A stretch of 64,000 bases of DNA from Rhizobiaceae bacterium (GTDB lineage: Bacteria; Pseudomonadota; Alphaproteobacteria; Rhizobiales; Rhizobiaceae): assembly GCA_029233925.1 (NCBI GenBank), contig JARGOX010000001.1, positions 1 through 64,000 on the forward strand, given 5' to 3'. The notes beneath the pieces were generated by a model. The model was not told where the DNA came from. It saw nothing but the letters and a program-made list of their open reading frames with translations, and did not search any database. Positions 63,924 to 64,000 of this stretch are shown in pieces; the stretch's first letter is position 1, and the number at the start of each line of letters is the position of its first letter. The translations under genes and the position numbers were made by a program.

Positions 63924-64000
63924 GCGCTCACGGTCTTCGAAGGTTTTCGGCCGATACGCTGCTGACTTTCGTGCGCCAACTCCTTGGCAGCCTGTGCCAG
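63920..64000 (+). CDS. Start of a further gene, cut by the window end
   Basis: An open frame begins at ATG 63920 (ATGA overlap with the glycosyltransferase stop) and runs off the window after 27 codons. The start MSAHGLRRFSADTLLTFVRQ and the following LLGSLCQ look like the first helix of an oligosaccharide flippase (Wzx type), which is missing from the rest of the locus. That identity is a guess from 27 residues. Confidence 0.45.
   Translation, partial: MSAHGLRRFSADTLLTFVRQLLGSLCQ

Noticed and set aside
1-64000. CRISPR array, prophage, insertion sequence, toxin-antitoxin or defence system
   Set aside because: No regularly spaced repeats, transposase, integrase, phage or defence genes were recognised anywhere in the window.
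1-64000. tRNA or rRNA genes
   Set aside because: No tRNA-like cloverleaf with a conserved GTTCGA arm and no rRNA sequence was noticed while reading; a covariance-model scan would settle it.

Overview
The window reads as a chromosomal segment of an alphaproteobacterium. I favour Hyphomicrobiales (Rhizobiales) because of the soxSRT/soxVWXYZABCD gene order, an Omp25/Omp31-type barrel protein, a long type III glutamine synthetase, and an EPS region with a GumB/Wza-Wzc system and an EPS-type MarR regulator. No rRNA, tRNA, CRISPR array, transposase or phage gene was seen. The genus is not determinable from the sequence alone.

1-16.2 kb, sulfur oxidation. A complete thiosulfate-oxidising Sox system runs leftward (soxV, W, X, Y, Z, A, B, C, D) and diverges from soxS, soxR and soxT. 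Around it lie a Tat-exported metallo-beta-lactamase-fold protein, a DUF2892 membrane protein, two half-size YeeE/YedE permeases, a persulfide dioxygenase-type MBL protein, a DUF442 sulfurtransferase and a SulP anion transporter. SoxR carries the two cysteines expected of a persulfide sensor. AT-rich dyads upstream of soxC, soxX, soxR, the MBL gene and the DUF2892 gene are candidate SoxR operators. The MBL gene is bracketed by imperfect 29-bp direct repeats.

16.2-28.4 kb, nitrogen and organic substrate use. A type III glutamine synthetase sits behind a textbook sigma-54 promoter. A GntR/FCD regulator is divergent from an MmgE/PrpD enzyme over a double palindromic operator. It is followed by a translationally coupled peptide-type ABC importer operon in which a cytoplasmic CocE/NonD hydrolase is inserted between the binding protein and the permeases.

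28.4-33.3 kb holds three cyclic-di-GMP genes: two diguanylate cyclases and a GGDEF-EAL protein.

33.3-55.95 kb, exopolysaccharide. Leftward units encode an O-antigen ligase/polymerase-type protein, a TPR-like protein, a Wzc chain-length kinase, a GumB-type export lipoprotein, a CpsB phosphatase and an exported FecR-like protein; then VanZ, rfbABDC (dTDP-rhamnose), a nucleotide-sugar dehydrogenase, an initiating sugar-phosphate transferase and a LuxR regulator. A CCCC-N5-GGGGTA palindrome lies upstream of three of these units, including luxR. Then come a two-barrel outer-membrane-like gene without a signal peptide, a zinc-ribbon protein, and a GC-rich block with a glycosyltransferase, a DUF218 protein, a NusG/RfaH-like antiterminator, an EPS MarR regulator and a nucleotide-sugar epimerase.

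55.95-64 kb, acquired-looking polysaccharide genes. A WbpB-WbpD-WbpE set for a 2,3-diacetamido-uronic acid is followed by an FkbM methyltransferase, a chimeric gene scar, an AAC(3)-fold acetyltransferase, a deacetylase-like protein, a glycosyltransferase and the start of a further gene cut by the window end. Base composition becomes AT-rich here, in contrast to the GC-rich block just before it, suggesting a mosaic locus.
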